64,000 nt of DNA from Thermoanaerobaculia bacterium (GCA_017883235.1 JADGNY010000009.1:25534-89533), one strand, 5' to 3'; counted from the first letter of the stretch, positions 17,625 through 26,925 are shown. The notes: generated by a model not told the origin, from the letters alone. Translations and numbers: made by a program.

Positions 17625-18635
17625 GTGAACGTGGAGATTCACGATATTGCAGGATACCTGCCCGCCCGCATCGAGACGAACGAAATGCTGGCGGCCGAGA
17701 ATCCGACCTGGGACATGGCGGCGATCGCCTCCCGAACGGGCGTGCTCAGCCGCCACATTGCAGCTGAGGGGGAGACTGCTTTCGACCTCGCCTGCCGGGC
17801 CTGCGATGTGCTGTTTTCGTCCAATCCCGGAGCGCGGGATTCAATCGACGCCGTGATCTTCTGCACGGAAAGCGGTGACTACATCATGCCGCCGAATTCC
17901 TGCCTTCTCCATAAGTATCTCGACCTTCCCGACAACGTTCTGGCGTTCGATTTCAACCTCGCCTGTTCAGGCTATGTCTACGGGCTGACTCTGGCAGGAT
18001 CGCTGATCTCGAGTGGCGTGTCCTCGAATGTTCTCCTGGTGAACGCGGACACCTATTCAAAGTACATTCACAAGAACGACCGCGCTTCGCGGGTACTCTT
18101 CGGCGACGCCGCTGCAGTCACGTTACTCAGGCCCTCAACGTCGCCGAGCCGTATCGTGGACGTTCTCTGTTCCACATCGGGTAAGAATTTTGCCAAATTC
18201 ATCATTCCGGCGGGAGGTTGCCGCACTCCGAAGTCGGACCAGACTTCGATTCCGGTCGAGGACAAGAGCGGCAACACCCGCACGCTCGAGCAGATCCAGA
18301 TGGACGGCCTTGGGATTCTGACGTTCGTCAACACGAAGGTGCCGGAACAGATCCGCGCGGTCCTCAAGAGGAACAGTCTCACTCTGGACGACATCGACCT
18401 GTTCGTCTTTCATCAGGCGAGCAAACCGGCGCTCGATTCACTGAACCGGTTATTGAGGATCCCAGCGGGGAAGAGCTACTCGAATCTCAGCGAGGTCGGT
18501 AACACGGTGTCAGCTTCGATACCGCTTGCCTTGAAAAACGCAATGTCTGAAGGACTCATCCAACGCGGCAGCCGCGTACTACTCTCCGGGTTTGGTGTCG
18601 GACTGTCCTGGGCGACGGCGATCGTCGACCTCTGA
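17625..18635 (+). CDS. 3-oxoacyl-ACP synthase III-like (KAS III)
   Basis: 336 residues from a GTG start. Cys114 in 'FNLACSGYVYG', His in 'VFHQASKP' and Asn in 'EVGNTVSAS' complete the FabH triad. It is clearly distinct in sequence from the KAS III at 15080-16165, so the two may use different starter acyl-CoAs or act on different acceptors. Operon position: after ACP and reductase, before a GNAT-like gene. Confidence 0.85.
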   Translation: MNVEIHDIAGYLPARIETNEMLAAENPTWDMAAIASRTGVLSRHIAAEGETAFDLACRACDVLFSSNPGARDSIDAVIFCTESGDYIMPPNSCLLHKYLDLPDNVLAFDFNLACSGYVYGLTLAGSLISSGVSSNVLLVNADTYSKYIHKNDRASRVLFGDAAAVTLLRPSTSPSRIVDVLCSTSGKNFAKFIIPAGGCRTPKSDQTSIPVEDKSGNTRTLEQIQMDGLGILTFVNTKVPEQIRAVLKRNSLTLDDIDLFVFHQASKPALDSLNRLLRIPAGKSYSNLSEVGNTVSASIPLALKNAMSEGLIQRGSRVLLSGFGVGLSWATAIVDL

Positions 18636-18649
18636 AAAACCGCAATTGT

Positions 18650-19447
18650 ATGAACCTGGAAGCCGCAACGCTCGGAGACATCCACCGGAAGATCGATGAG
18701 ATCAAGGCAGGCGCTGCCGGAAGCTTCGCCACGAACTACTTTCGGCAAGAGCTGTCCAGTACTGCTCTTCGCGCCGCGTCAACCTCGCAGTCGCTGGTTT
18801 TTGTGAGCGACGATCTCGACTTTCGACGGCTCTATTTTTTCACTACGGAGCCAGACGATCTCGCAGCCGTTCTTGCTGCTCTTGAGATTACCGGCAATCT
18901 GGTTGCCGAGTATCTCGCGAAAGAGCCCGATCCACGGATCGTGAGGGCACTGACTGGCGCCGGGTTCGGGGAATACGCGCTGTTTCACCGAATGACCAAT
19001 GATCGACTGCCGCGCGCAACGACCAATCGATCGCTGGAGCTCGCCACGGAAAACGATGTCGATGCGATTCACAGGGATTTGCTGCAGACATTCGACAGGT
19101 TCACGGATCACCTGCCGTCACAGGAACGGCTGGCCGGTTACATCACGCATCAGCAGGTACTCGTGAGTCGTATCGCGGGCGAGATTCGTGGGTGGGCTGT
19201 GTTTCCGCTTCACCTCGGGCGTGTTCACTTCAACTATCTCAAGAGTGCTGGCAGGCCGCTCGACGCCATTCGCCTTCTGATGAACTTTTACGGTTTGATG
19301 ACCGAGCGCAACATTCGTTCGGGGTTTCTCTGGGTCAACGACAGAAACAGTGGAGTCATCGAGATGCATCGACGATTCGGCTGGGCTTTCGACGGTCTGC
19401 GTGGCCATTTCTTTGTGAAAGGAGCGGCGGGCTCTCCAGCCGGATGA
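18650..19447 (+). CDS. GNAT-fold N-acyltransferase-like protein
   Basis: 265 residues. The C-terminal half has GNAT character: 'RIAGEIRGWAVFPLHLG' and, near the end, 'WVNDRNSGVIEMHRRFGW', where the Asn and final aromatic strand match the family. The N-terminal half resembles WecD-type accessory domains only loosely. Last gene of the rightward ACP-reductase-KAS III operon, so a likely role is transfer of the ACP-bound acyl group to an amino sugar such as the WecE product. Function inferred from fold and context. Confidence 0.6.
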   Translation: MNLEAATLGDIHRKIDEIKAGAAGSFATNYFRQELSSTALRAASTSQSLVFVSDDLDFRRLYFFTTEPDDLAAVLAALEITGNLVAEYLAKEPDPRIVRALTGAGFGEYALFHRMTNDRLPRATTNRSLELATENDVDAIHRDLLQTFDRFTDHLPSQERLAGYITHQQVLVSRIAGEIRGWAVFPLHLGRVHFNYLKSAGRPLDAIRLLMNFYGLMTERNIRSGFLWVNDRNSGVIEMHRRFGWAFDGLRGHFFVKGAAGSPAG

Positions 19448-19556
19448 CGTCTGAGATCGGACCTCGTTCGGGCACGCGGAAGCTGTGCGTCGCATGCCGG
19501 GCGAGCGCCGTGGGTAGCGCGCAGCTCCCACAACATGGCGCGTTCGCCTGCGCCGG

Positions 19557-21083
19557 TTACAACCCCTTCTGAAACGACTCCGCGAGTGCCTGGCGGTCGA
19601 TCTTGCCATTGGGGTTTCTTGGCAGCTCATCGACTCTTCGGTATACGGTCGGAATCATGTACTTGGGCAGTACTTTTGCGAGTTCTGCGCGGATGACTGC
19701 CGCAGTGATTTCCGGTGGCGCTTCATAGAAGAGGCCGATCTCCTTTCTATCCTTGTCGTAGAGGACGCAGACATTCCGGATGCTCTTGATGCTGGTGCAC
19801 GCCAGCTCGATCTCCGCAAGCTCGATTCGGTAGCCGAGATGTTTGATCTGGAAATCGCGCCGTCCCTTGAACATCAATTCGCCGCGATCGTTGCGGAAGA
19901 CGAGGTCGCCGGTCCTGTATATCAGTTCGGGATAATGCGGGTTGAGAGGATTCTGAACAAACGCGCGGGCCGTCTGCTCTGGATTGTTCCAGTAGCCAAG
20001 AGCCAGGGAGCTACCGCGGATACACAATTCACCCATCTCGTTGATTGCGCAAGGCCTGCTCTCGTCATTGAGAACAAGAACGTCGGTGTTGCGGCACGGA
20101 AAGCCGATGGGGAGAGGTTCATCGTCCCGCATTTCACGATCGACGACAAAATATGTGCAGTCGACGGTAATTTCGATCGGTCCGTAAAGGTTGACGAATT
20201 GACTTTCTGGCAACTGCCGCCGCCAATGGTTCAACTGCCGGGTGGGAAATACTTCGCCCGCGAAAAAGACCATGCGCAGGCTGCTCAGGTCGGCGGCATG
20301 TAGCACGTCCAGATTGGCCATGTTCACCATGATCGTCGGAACCCAGAAGAGGAAGGTCACGCGGTGTTCCGCCAGGAACTCGACCAACTTCACCGGAAAT
20401 GCAGCCAGCGGCTCCGGAATGATGACGATCACGCATCCCCGAGCCAAGGCGACGTACAACTCGAGGGTGAAGATGTCGAAGTAAAACGGAGAGAGGCTGC
20501 CGATAATCGTGTGGCCATCGAACGTAAACCGCCCAACGACCCAGTCGATGAAGTCGATGACGCTGCGATGGTGCATCACTACGCTCTTTGGCACCCCAGT
20601 CGATCCTGATGTGTTGATCAGGCACATCGGATCGGTATCGACACAAGAGTGATATGCATCGATGTGGTCCCGCGAGTCTGCGTCTGCGGAGGGGATCTCC
20701 TCGATGCAAAGGACCTGAGATGCCCCAATGCCGAGAGCAATGACTTCATCGCGACGCGACAGCTCAGTAATAACGAAGGTGGGCGTGACGTTGTCGAGAA
20801 TCTTCTTCTGTCGGGAGGTGGGAGTCTTGATGTCCAGATTGGCATAAATGTTTCCGCTGTAGAGAATTCCGAGATCGGCGATGATGGTCCACGCGGATTT
20901 CGGAAGGAAGACCGCAAAAGGCGTATTTCGAACAGCCGTCCGCCGGGCGATCAGAGAAGCACAACGCCGGCTGAGATCCGCGAGATCTGCAAATGAATAC
21001 GTCGCGGTGCCGTCCACGATTGCTGTGGAATCGGGCATCGTCTGAAGTGTCGTTTCAAGATATTCGAGTACGTTGATCTGCAT
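19557..21083 (-). CDS. Amino-acid adenylation enzyme (stand-alone A domain, DltA-like)
   Basis: 508 residues, ANL superfamily. Core motifs: A3 'INTSGSTGVPKSV' (about 156-168), A5 'NLYGPIEIT' with Ile where Thr is usual, A7 'YRTGDLVF', A8 'GYRIELAEIE', A10 'NPNGKIDR' with the catalytic Lys. The A4 'FDIF' keeps the Asp that binds the alpha-amino group, so an amino acid is the likely substrate. There is no fused carrier domain; one of the four free ACPs in the locus probably accepts the aminoacyl group. It shares an operon with the DPM1-like GT2. An amino-acid substituent on the glycan is a reasonable inference. Confidence 0.8.
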   Translation of the reverse strand: MQINVLEYLETTLQTMPDSTAIVDGTATYSFADLADLSRRCASLIARRTAVRNTPFAVFLPKSAWTIIADLGILYSGNIYANLDIKTPTSRQKKILDNVTPTFVITELSRRDEVIALGIGASQVLCIEEIPSADADSRDHIDAYHSCVDTDPMCLINTSGSTGVPKSVVMHHRSVIDFIDWVVGRFTFDGHTIIGSLSPFYFDIFTLELYVALARGCVIVIIPEPLAAFPVKLVEFLAEHRVTFLFWVPTIMVNMANLDVLHAADLSSLRMVFFAGEVFPTRQLNHWRRQLPESQFVNLYGPIEITVDCTYFVVDREMRDDEPLPIGFPCRNTDVLVLNDESRPCAINEMGELCIRGSSLALGYWNNPEQTARAFVQNPLNPHYPELIYRTGDLVFRNDRGELMFKGRRDFQIKHLGYRIELAEIELACTSIKSIRNVCVLYDKDRKEIGLFYEAPPEITAAVIRAELAKVLPKYMIPTVYRRVDELPRNPNGKIDRQALAESFQKGL

Positions 21084-21094
21084 GTAGGTGTTTG

Positions 21095-22213
21095 TTAAGA
21101 GGCGGCCTCGGAAACTCTAGAAAGATTGCACAGTTCCCGGACCACGTAGAGTGGTCGTCTCTTGGTTTCCTCGAAGACTTTGCCGAGGTAGAGTCCGATG
21201 ATCCCGAGGTCGGCTAAGATTACACCTGCGAGAAAAAACAGCGACACTATGACGCTCGTCCATCCGGCTACGTTGACGCTATAAATATAGTATCTGATTC
21301 CCAGCCAGCATGCATACAGGGCCGAAAGCACTGAAGTCAGGAAGCCCAGCTTAATCGAAATACGCAAGGGTCGATCGGACTGCGAGACGAGCGAATCGAG
21401 GGCGAACCGTAAGGCTTTGAGAAAGGTGTAACTAGTCGTTCCGGCGTAGCGAGTGGAGTGAACGACCTCCACATACGCAGTTCGAAACCCCAGCCATAAC
21501 ATCAGAAGGCCAAACGATCGCGTGCGCTCGCGAAGCGCTCGAAAATGATCGGCTACCTGAAGTGTGAAGATCGAAAAATTCGACAGGCCTTCCTTGACGT
21601 GTACGCCCGATAACGCATTGATGAGGCGCGTGAATAGCCGCGAGTAGAGCTTCTTCAGGAACGGATCCCGGCGATTTCCGCGGGTGGCGAATACGACGTC
21701 GTAGCCTTCCTGCGCTTTTGCGTACAGCCGCAGAAGTTCTTCCGGTTGGTCCTGAAGGTCAGCGTCCATTACCACAACCCAGTCGCCGCGCGCGTAATCG
21801 ATCCCGGCCGCGATTGCAAAGTGCTGGCCGAAGTTGCGAGAGAGGTTGACGCCCTTGACTCGCGGGTCGGAGGCGGCCAGCTCGCTGATGATGCGCCAAT
21901 CATTCTCCGGGCTGGCATCGTTGACAAGGATGATTTCGAAGTCGGGATTCAGTTGCTCCAGCGTCAGGCAAAGGCGCCTGTACAACTCTTTCAGGCAGCC
22001 TGCGCAACGGTAGGCCGGCGCAACGACTGAGATCATCGGGCTCATCCAGGAATCTTTGGTGGTCAATTGCTTTCCGGGAGCAGCGGGCAAGGTGACACGT
22101 CTCTGCGCCTCATCGGAGCCGGTCTGGCAATGCTTTGAGGAGAGGATCTGCGCGATCGCGTCCTGTCCATACTCGGGACCCGGAGCCGTGGCATCGAGAA
22201 CAGGACTGCTCAT
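21095..22213 (-). CDS. DPM1/ArnC-like GT2 with C-terminal membrane helices
   Basis: Up to 372 residues. The GT-A domain carries 'EIILVNDASPEND', 'LSRNFGQHFAIAAGID' and 'VVVMDADLQDQPEEL', the hallmark of polyprenyl-phosphate glycosyltransferases, followed by two C-terminal membrane helices as in GtrB and ArnC. Such enzymes make a polyprenyl-phosphate sugar, the donor type used by GT-C transferases; two of those are encoded nearby. The first 56 residues of the track ORF are atypical, so Met57 (start at 22045) is a likely alternative start. No clear ribosome site at either. Confidence 0.85.
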   Translation of the reverse strand: MSSPVLDATAPGPEYGQDAIAQILSSKHCQTGSDEAQRRVTLPAAPGKQLTTKDSWMSPMISVVAPAYRCAGCLKELYRRLCLTLEQLNPDFEIILVNDASPENDWRIISELAASDPRVKGVNLSRNFGQHFAIAAGIDYARGDWVVVMDADLQDQPEELLRLYAKAQEGYDVVFATRGNRRDPFLKKLYSRLFTRLINALSGVHVKEGLSNFSIFTLQVADHFRALRERTRSFGLLMLWLGFRTAYVEVVHSTRYAGTTSYTFLKALRFALDSLVSQSDRPLRISIKLGFLTSVLSALYACWLGIRYYIYSVNVAGWTSVIVSLFFLAGVILADLGIIGLYLGKVFEETKRRPLYVVRELCNLSRVSEAAS

Positions 22214-22331
22214 GGAGGCACTTTATGCGAACATTTCCGAGAGTGCCAGCCCCAATAGTGTTGGCGCGCCGTCTAGCTATCTTGCTTGATCCGTTTTAGC
22301 ATCTTCGAATGCCCACCTCGGGAGAGATCGC

Positions 22332-23465
22332 GTGACCCCGATTCCCTTCAACAAGCCTTCCGTCGAGGGGCGGGAGATCGAGCTGGTGCGTGAGTCGATT
22401 GCCAACGGGCACATCTCCGGCGATGGCGCCTTCACCAGACAGGCCAACGGCATGCTCGAGGCGATCCTCGGAGTACCGAAGGTGCTGCTCACGACGTCCT
22501 GCACGCACGCTCTGGAGATGGCGGCCATCCTTCTCGATCTCGAGCCCGGCGATGAGGTGATCGTCCCTTCCTTTACGTTCGTATCCGGCGTCAACGCTTT
22601 CGTCCTGCGAGGTGCGAAGCCTGTCTTCGCCGACATCCGTCCGGACACGCTCAACATCGACGAGAACCAGCTCGAAGGGCTCATCACACCGCGTACGCGA
22701 GCGATCGCTCCCGTGCACTACGCAGGCGTCGGCTGCGAGATGGATGCGATCATGGGAATCGCCGCGAAGCATCGCATCGACGTCATCGAAGACAACGCTC
22801 ACGGCCTCTTCGGGCGGTATCGTGGCAAGCTCCTCGGCACGTTCGGCCGCCTGGCTACGCAAAGCTTCCACGAGACGAAGAACATCAACTGCGGCGAGGG
22901 TGGAGCGCTCGTCATCAACGATCCGGCGCTCATCGAACGGGCGGAGGTCATCCGTGAGAAGGGGACGAACCGCAGCCGCTTCTTTCGCGGTCAGGTCGAC
23001 AAATACACATGGGTCGATATCGGATCGAGTTATCTCCCCTCGGACATGCTGGCCGCGTATCTGGTCGGCCAGATGGAGATGGCCGAGGTCATTCAGGCGA
23101 AGCGGAAACGCGTGTGGGAGCGGTATGACGCGGAGCTTGCGGGTTGGGTAGCTGCGCACGGCATCCGCGGGCCGTCGGTGCCGGCCGGCTGTGAACAGCC
23201 TTACCATATGTACTACCTGCTGTTTGACACTCTGGCCGCGCGTACGTCGATGATCGCTCACCTGCGCGCGCACGACATTGTCGCGGTGTTTCACTACCTT
23301 CCGCTGAATACTTCGGAGATGGGCGTGCGCTTCGGTGGGCGGCCCGGCCAATGCCCGGTCGCGGAGAGCGTGAGCGACCGGTTGCTTCGCCTTCCGTTCT
23401 ACAACAACCTCACGGACGATGATCAGAGCCGCGTGATCGACGCGATCCATTCATGGCATCGATGA
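22332..23465 (+). CDS. wecE: dTDP-4-amino-4,6-dideoxygalactose transaminase
   Basis: 377 residues, full length, DegT/DnrJ/EryC1 family. It follows E. coli WecE closely, with 'IPFNKPSVEGRE', 'SCTHALEMAA', Asp154 in 'VIEDNAHGLFG', the PLP Lys183 in 'FHETKNINCGEGG', and 'YTWVDIGSSYLPSDM'. It converts dTDP-4-keto-6-deoxyglucose to dTDP-Fuc4N with glutamate as amino donor. The product is a 4-amino sugar that the nearby GNAT/AAC(3)-like enzymes could N-acylate. It starts with GTG. A truncated second copy follows immediately. Confidence 0.9.
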   Translation: MTPIPFNKPSVEGREIELVRESIANGHISGDGAFTRQANGMLEAILGVPKVLLTTSCTHALEMAAILLDLEPGDEVIVPSFTFVSGVNAFVLRGAKPVFADIRPDTLNIDENQLEGLITPRTRAIAPVHYAGVGCEMDAIMGIAAKHRIDVIEDNAHGLFGRYRGKLLGTFGRLATQSFHETKNINCGEGGALVINDPALIERAEVIREKGTNRSRFFRGQVDKYTWVDIGSSYLPSDMLAAYLVGQMEMAEVIQAKRKRVWERYDAELAGWVAAHGIRGPSVPAGCEQPYHMYYLLFDTLAARTSMIAHLRAHDIVAVFHYLPLNTSEMGVRFGGRPGQCPVAESVSDRLLRLPFYNNLTDDDQSRVIDAIHSWHR

Positions 23466-23479
23466 TCGGCTGCCCCACG

Positions 23480-24592
23480 ATGAAGAAGACGATCATCGCC
23501 GCTGCCGTCCTGCTGGATGCGGTAGTTCTGGTCCATCTTGCCGGCAGCGTCGTTGCGGCGCTCGTCTTCGTCGTCTTCGTCGCCGCATTTCTCCTTCCTG
23601 CGTGTGCGCTGGTTCTGCGCCTTCCACACTTGCGCGCGATGCCACCTGATCTGCGCCTCACGGCTGCGAGTGTGCTGGTCCTGGTGCTGGTCGTACCTTG
23701 GTTTTTCGTGCGCAAGCTCTTCCCGTTTGCTCCGGCGTTTGCGGACGTCGTGGCTTGCGTGATTCTCATCGGCGCCGCAGCGAAGTTCGGCGCCGTCTCA
23801 GCCACGATCGAGGAGCTCGGTCCGGCATTGAGTCGGTCGCGGTTCGTCGTGTCGATCGTACTTCCTCTCCTGTTCGCGCTGGCGTGGCTCGGATACGGTG
23901 TTCCCGCCGGCAAGGACGTGCTGTTCCATGGCCTTTTCGGCACCTATCGCGGCAAGCTCCTGGGCACGTTCGGATGCATGGCCACGCAGAGTTTCCACGA
24001 GACAAAGAACATCAACTGCGGCGAGGGGGGCGCGCTCGTGATCAACGATCCTTCCCTCGTCGAGCGTGCCGAGATCATCCGCGAAAAGGGGACGAACCGC
24101 AGCCGCTTCTTCCGCGGTCAGGTCGACAAGTACACATGGGTCGATATCGGCTCCAGCTACCTGCCATCCGACATGCTCGCGGCCTACCTGGCCGGACAAC
24201 TCGAGAAAGCGGAGGTCATCCAGGCCAAAAGGCGGCGCGTCTGGGAGCGATATGCCGCCGCGCTGCCGGAATGGGCGAAGTCGCACGGCGTGCGGATGCC
24301 TGTCGTGCCCGATCACTGCGAGCAGCCGTACCACATGTTCTATCTGCTCTTTCAATGTCTTGACGACCGGCAGGAGGCGATGGCCTGGCTCCGGCAGCAC
24401 GACATCCACGCCGTCTTTCACTATCTGCCTTTGAACGCCTCGATGATGGGGGCGCGCTTCGATGCGCGAGAGGGTGACTGTCCGGTAGCTGAGGAGGTCA
24501 GCGATCGGCTGTTGCGGCTGCCGTTTTACAACGGCCTCCAGGAGCATGATCAGGACCGCGTCATCGAGACGCTCCTCTCATGGCGCCGCTGA
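23480..24592 (+). CDS. Chimeric ORF: membrane-protein N-terminus fused to WecE C-terminal two thirds
   Basis: About 370 residues from 'MKKTIIAAAV'. Roughly the first 150 residues form four or five membrane helices, like the start of a GT-C type membrane protein. From 'HGLFGTYRGKLLGTFG' on, the sequence is a WecE paralogue including PLP Lys ('FHETKNINCGEGG') but without the N-terminal third that holds the PLP Asp and substrate loop. Joined at a short shared 'HGLFG', it looks like a deletion fusion. The WecE part differs from the full copy by many silent and some coding changes, so it is not an assembly echo of it. Transaminase activity is unlikely. It starts 15 bases after the wecE stop. Confidence 0.7.
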   Translation: MKKTIIAAAVLLDAVVLVHLAGSVVAALVFVVFVAAFLLPACALVLRLPHLRAMPPDLRLTAASVLVLVLVVPWFFVRKLFPFAPAFADVVACVILIGAAAKFGAVSATIEELGPALSRSRFVVSIVLPLLFALAWLGYGVPAGKDVLFHGLFGTYRGKLLGTFGCMATQSFHETKNINCGEGGALVINDPSLVERAEIIREKGTNRSRFFRGQVDKYTWVDIGSSYLPSDMLAAYLAGQLEKAEVIQAKRRRVWERYAAALPEWAKSHGVRMPVVPDHCEQPYHMFYLLFQCLDDRQEAMAWLRQHDIHAVFHYLPLNASMMGARFDAREGDCPVAEEVSDRLLRLPFYNGLQEHDQDRVIETLLSWRR

Positions 24593-25525
24593 GCGGAGGC
24601 GATCGAGCCACGCCGCGCCACGGCCCGCGTTTTTCCAGCCGATGGCTCGGGCCACGATCTCGTAGATACGCAGGTCGCGTGCGTCTGCGATTTCACGTGC
24701 CAGCTTCACGAGGAGGCGCGATTCATCGCTGAGCCCCGCCGCGCCGCATTGCCGGGCGATGTGAAAAAGCTCGCGGGCGAACTGGCGAAATTCGGGCGAG
24801 GCAGGATCGATCCCGGCGCGGCGCGCGTGCGAAGCGATCAGAGCATGCGCCCGCGCGCGGTCTCGCATCGCCGCAGTGTTCAACGGCACCGCCTCGTGCT
24901 CGCGTACCTCGCACACCCATTCTTCGCAAAACGCCAGACGAACACCGGCCGAGGCGATGCGGCAGTCGTATTCCCAATCCTCTTCGATGCGAAGATCTGT
25001 CCACGGACCGGCTTCCGCGATCAGTGACGCGCGATACAGCGGCGTCGGCGTGTCCCACCAGCGCATCGTGAGCATTGAGGGGAACATCGTCTCGATCCGC
25101 TCGCCGGAACGCTTCCATGGCAGCGGTTCGACTCGGCCGTGGTGACGCCGAAAGCGTGTCCATCCGTAGGCGGCGCCGCATTCCGGCGCCGCTTCGAGGG
25201 CTGAGACCTGCGTTGCGAATTTGCGCGGCAGAAGAATGTCGTCGCTGTCGAGATGTTGCATGTAGTCACCGCGCGCGGCCAGGCGTCCTGCCTCGCGCGC
25301 CTGTCCCGGACCGCCGTTCGCGATGTGGATGACGCGCACGATCCCGCGGTGCTGTTCGGCCAGCGTGTCGGCAATGGACGGAGTCTCGTCCGTCGATCCG
25401 TCGTCGACGATGATGATCTCGATCGGGCGATGCGTCTGGGCGAGGACGCTCTCGACTGCTTCGATCAGCAGGGCCGGTCTGTTGAAGACCGGGATGATCG
25501 TCGTCACTAACCGGGATTGAGACAC
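24578..25525 (-). CDS. Family 2 glycosyltransferase
   Basis: About 315 residues from a GTG ('VSQSRLVTTIIPVFNRP'). GT2 motifs: 'IIIVDDGSTDETP' and 'QHLDSDDILLP'. A TATCCT hexamer lies seven bases before the GTG, which supports this start over the track start 42 codons upstream. Its 3' end overlaps the end of the chimeric WecE ORF by 15 bases in convergent orientation. A GT-C gene lies divergently upstream. Confidence 0.82.
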   Translation of the reverse strand: MSQSRLVTTIIPVFNRPALLIEAVESVLAQTHRPIEIIIVDDGSTDETPSIADTLAEQHRGIVRVIHIANGGPGQAREAGRLAARGDYMQHLDSDDILLPRKFATQVSALEAAPECGAAYGWTRFRRHHGRVEPLPWKRSGERIETMFPSMLTMRWWDTPTPLYRASLIAEAGPWTDLRIEEDWEYDCRIASAGVRLAFCEEWVCEVREHEAVPLNTAAMRDRARAHALIASHARRAGIDPASPEFRQFARELFHIARQCGAAGLSDESRLLVKLAREIADARDLRIYEIVARAIGWKNAGRGAAWLDRLRSAAP

Positions 25526-25532
25526 CGCGGCA

Positions 25533-25538
25533 AGGATA
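25533..25538 (-). promoter_or_regulatory. Candidate -10 element (TATCCT) for leaderless start
   Basis: On the minus strand TATCCT is followed by seven bases and the GTG of the GT2 gene, the same arrangement as at other operon-first genes of this window. No -35 box recognised. Confidence 0.35.
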
Positions 25539-25650
25539 GCAACCGGAGAGCCTGGTGAGAATCTCGCGCGATCGAGCGGGTGGAATGATGGGCCACAGTG
25601 GATTGGGTGCCACGACCTTGAATCGCCGGGTCGGAGGAGATGTCCGAGCA

Positions 25651-26925
25651 ATGTACAATCGCCTGTGGATGAGAGCCGGCGAGCACAAGTTCTGGCTTGA
25701 CACTGCCATCATCGCTCTGATCGCCGCGGCCGCGCGCCTGATCTTCCTTCGATGGCTTCCGCCTGGAGCTGAATCGGTCGATCTGCATTCGTGGCAGAAG
25801 GTCGCCGCGGAACTGCACGCGGGGCGGAATCCCTATCAGACGACGCCCTTTCTGAACTGGCCACCGCTGTGGATGCAGATCATTGCGGTCGTCGCCAAAG
25901 CGTCGCGAGTGTTGCAGATTCCATTCGAAACACTGCTTCGACTCGTTCTGATTACGTCTGACGTGGCTGTGGTGATCGTCACCCATCGGGTCGCCGTTTT
26001 TATGGAGCTGCCAAAGGCGCGATCGATCGTGCTCATCGGTCTTGCCCTGAACCCGATCGCCATTCTGCTCGTTTGCCAGCATGCGAATTTCGACACCCTC
26101 GTGGCGCTGGCAATCGTGCTCTCCATCATCGCCCTCCTTCGATTTGGCGTCTCGCAGCAACCCGTCCACTGGCTATTTGCCGCGCTCGCGCTCGGAATCG
26201 GAATCCTGACGAAAACCATTCCGATGATTCTCGTTCCGTTGTTATCGGCCCACTGGAAGAAGCTTGACCATCCCACTCGCATTCTCGGCGCGTTCCTGCT
26301 CATTGGACCCGTCACCCTGGGTCTGAGCGTCCTGATCGCGCTTGCTCCGCACGCGATCTTCCAGCACGTCATTCAGTATCGATCACTCGGTGGAGTCTTC
26401 GGCGTGAGCGGCATCCTCGCCGCAACCGTGAAACCGCAGCCGGCCAGGCTGGTGAGGATCGCCCTTTTACTCACTCTCGCCGCAATTGTCCTGCTAACGT
26501 CCGTTAGGGCGGCAAGGTGTGAATCGAAGGATTCCTGCCGGCTCATACTCCTTGGCGCCTTCCTGCTGATCAGTATCATCGTTCTCGGCCCTGGTTATGG
26601 CCCGCAATACATCACCTGGTTCTTACCTCTCCTGGCATTGACGGCCAGCTCGTTCGACGGTACCTGGCGCCTTGTTCTGATGGTGTGGGCATCGATTGCC
26701 ACCCTCACATACCTTGTCGAGTATCTCCTCCTGCCGTCGCATGGTGCGCTCCTTTTCCACCTTCTCCCCAGTCAGAGTTTCGGCTGGACGAGCGCACTTG
26801 CCACTCCTTTAGGACTCACTCTTCTCCGCCTGCCGCTGTTTTTCAGCTATTGCATGTTGTGGGCAAAAGCGGGCGCGCTCTTAATGGAGCCCGAGCCGCA
26901 GCCTGTGAACGTGTCAGGCTGCTGA
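25651..26925 (+). CDS. GT-C type membrane glycosyltransferase (GT87-like)
   Basis: About 424 residues from 'MYNRLWMRAG'; the track starts 32 codons earlier with a non-hydrophobic stretch. Around ten membrane helices. 'SVDLHSWQKVAAEL' in the first outer loop has the acidic residue typical of GT-C catalysis, and 'NPYQTTPFLNWPPLW' resembles polyprenyl-phosphate mannosyltransferases of family GT87 and relatives. It would use polyprenyl-phosphate sugar on the periplasmic side. Exact donor unknown. Confidence 0.68.
   Translation: MYNRLWMRAGEHKFWLDTAIIALIAAAARLIFLRWLPPGAESVDLHSWQKVAAELHAGRNPYQTTPFLNWPPLWMQIIAVVAKASRVLQIPFETLLRLVLITSDVAVVIVTHRVAVFMELPKARSIVLIGLALNPIAILLVCQHANFDTLVALAIVLSIIALLRFGVSQQPVHWLFAALALGIGILTKTIPMILVPLLSAHWKKLDHPTRILGAFLLIGPVTLGLSVLIALAPHAIFQHVIQYRSLGGVFGVSGILAATVKPQPARLVRIALLLTLAAIVLLTSVRAARCESKDSCRLILLGAFLLISIIVLGPGYGPQYITWFLPLLALTASSFDGTWRLVLMVWASIATLTYLVEYLLLPSHGALLFHLLPSQSFGWTSALATPLGLTLLRLPLFFSYCMLWAKAGALLMEPEPQPVNVSGC

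Noticed and set aside
22296-23450. 384-aa minus-strand ORF
   Set aside because: Exact antisense of wecE.
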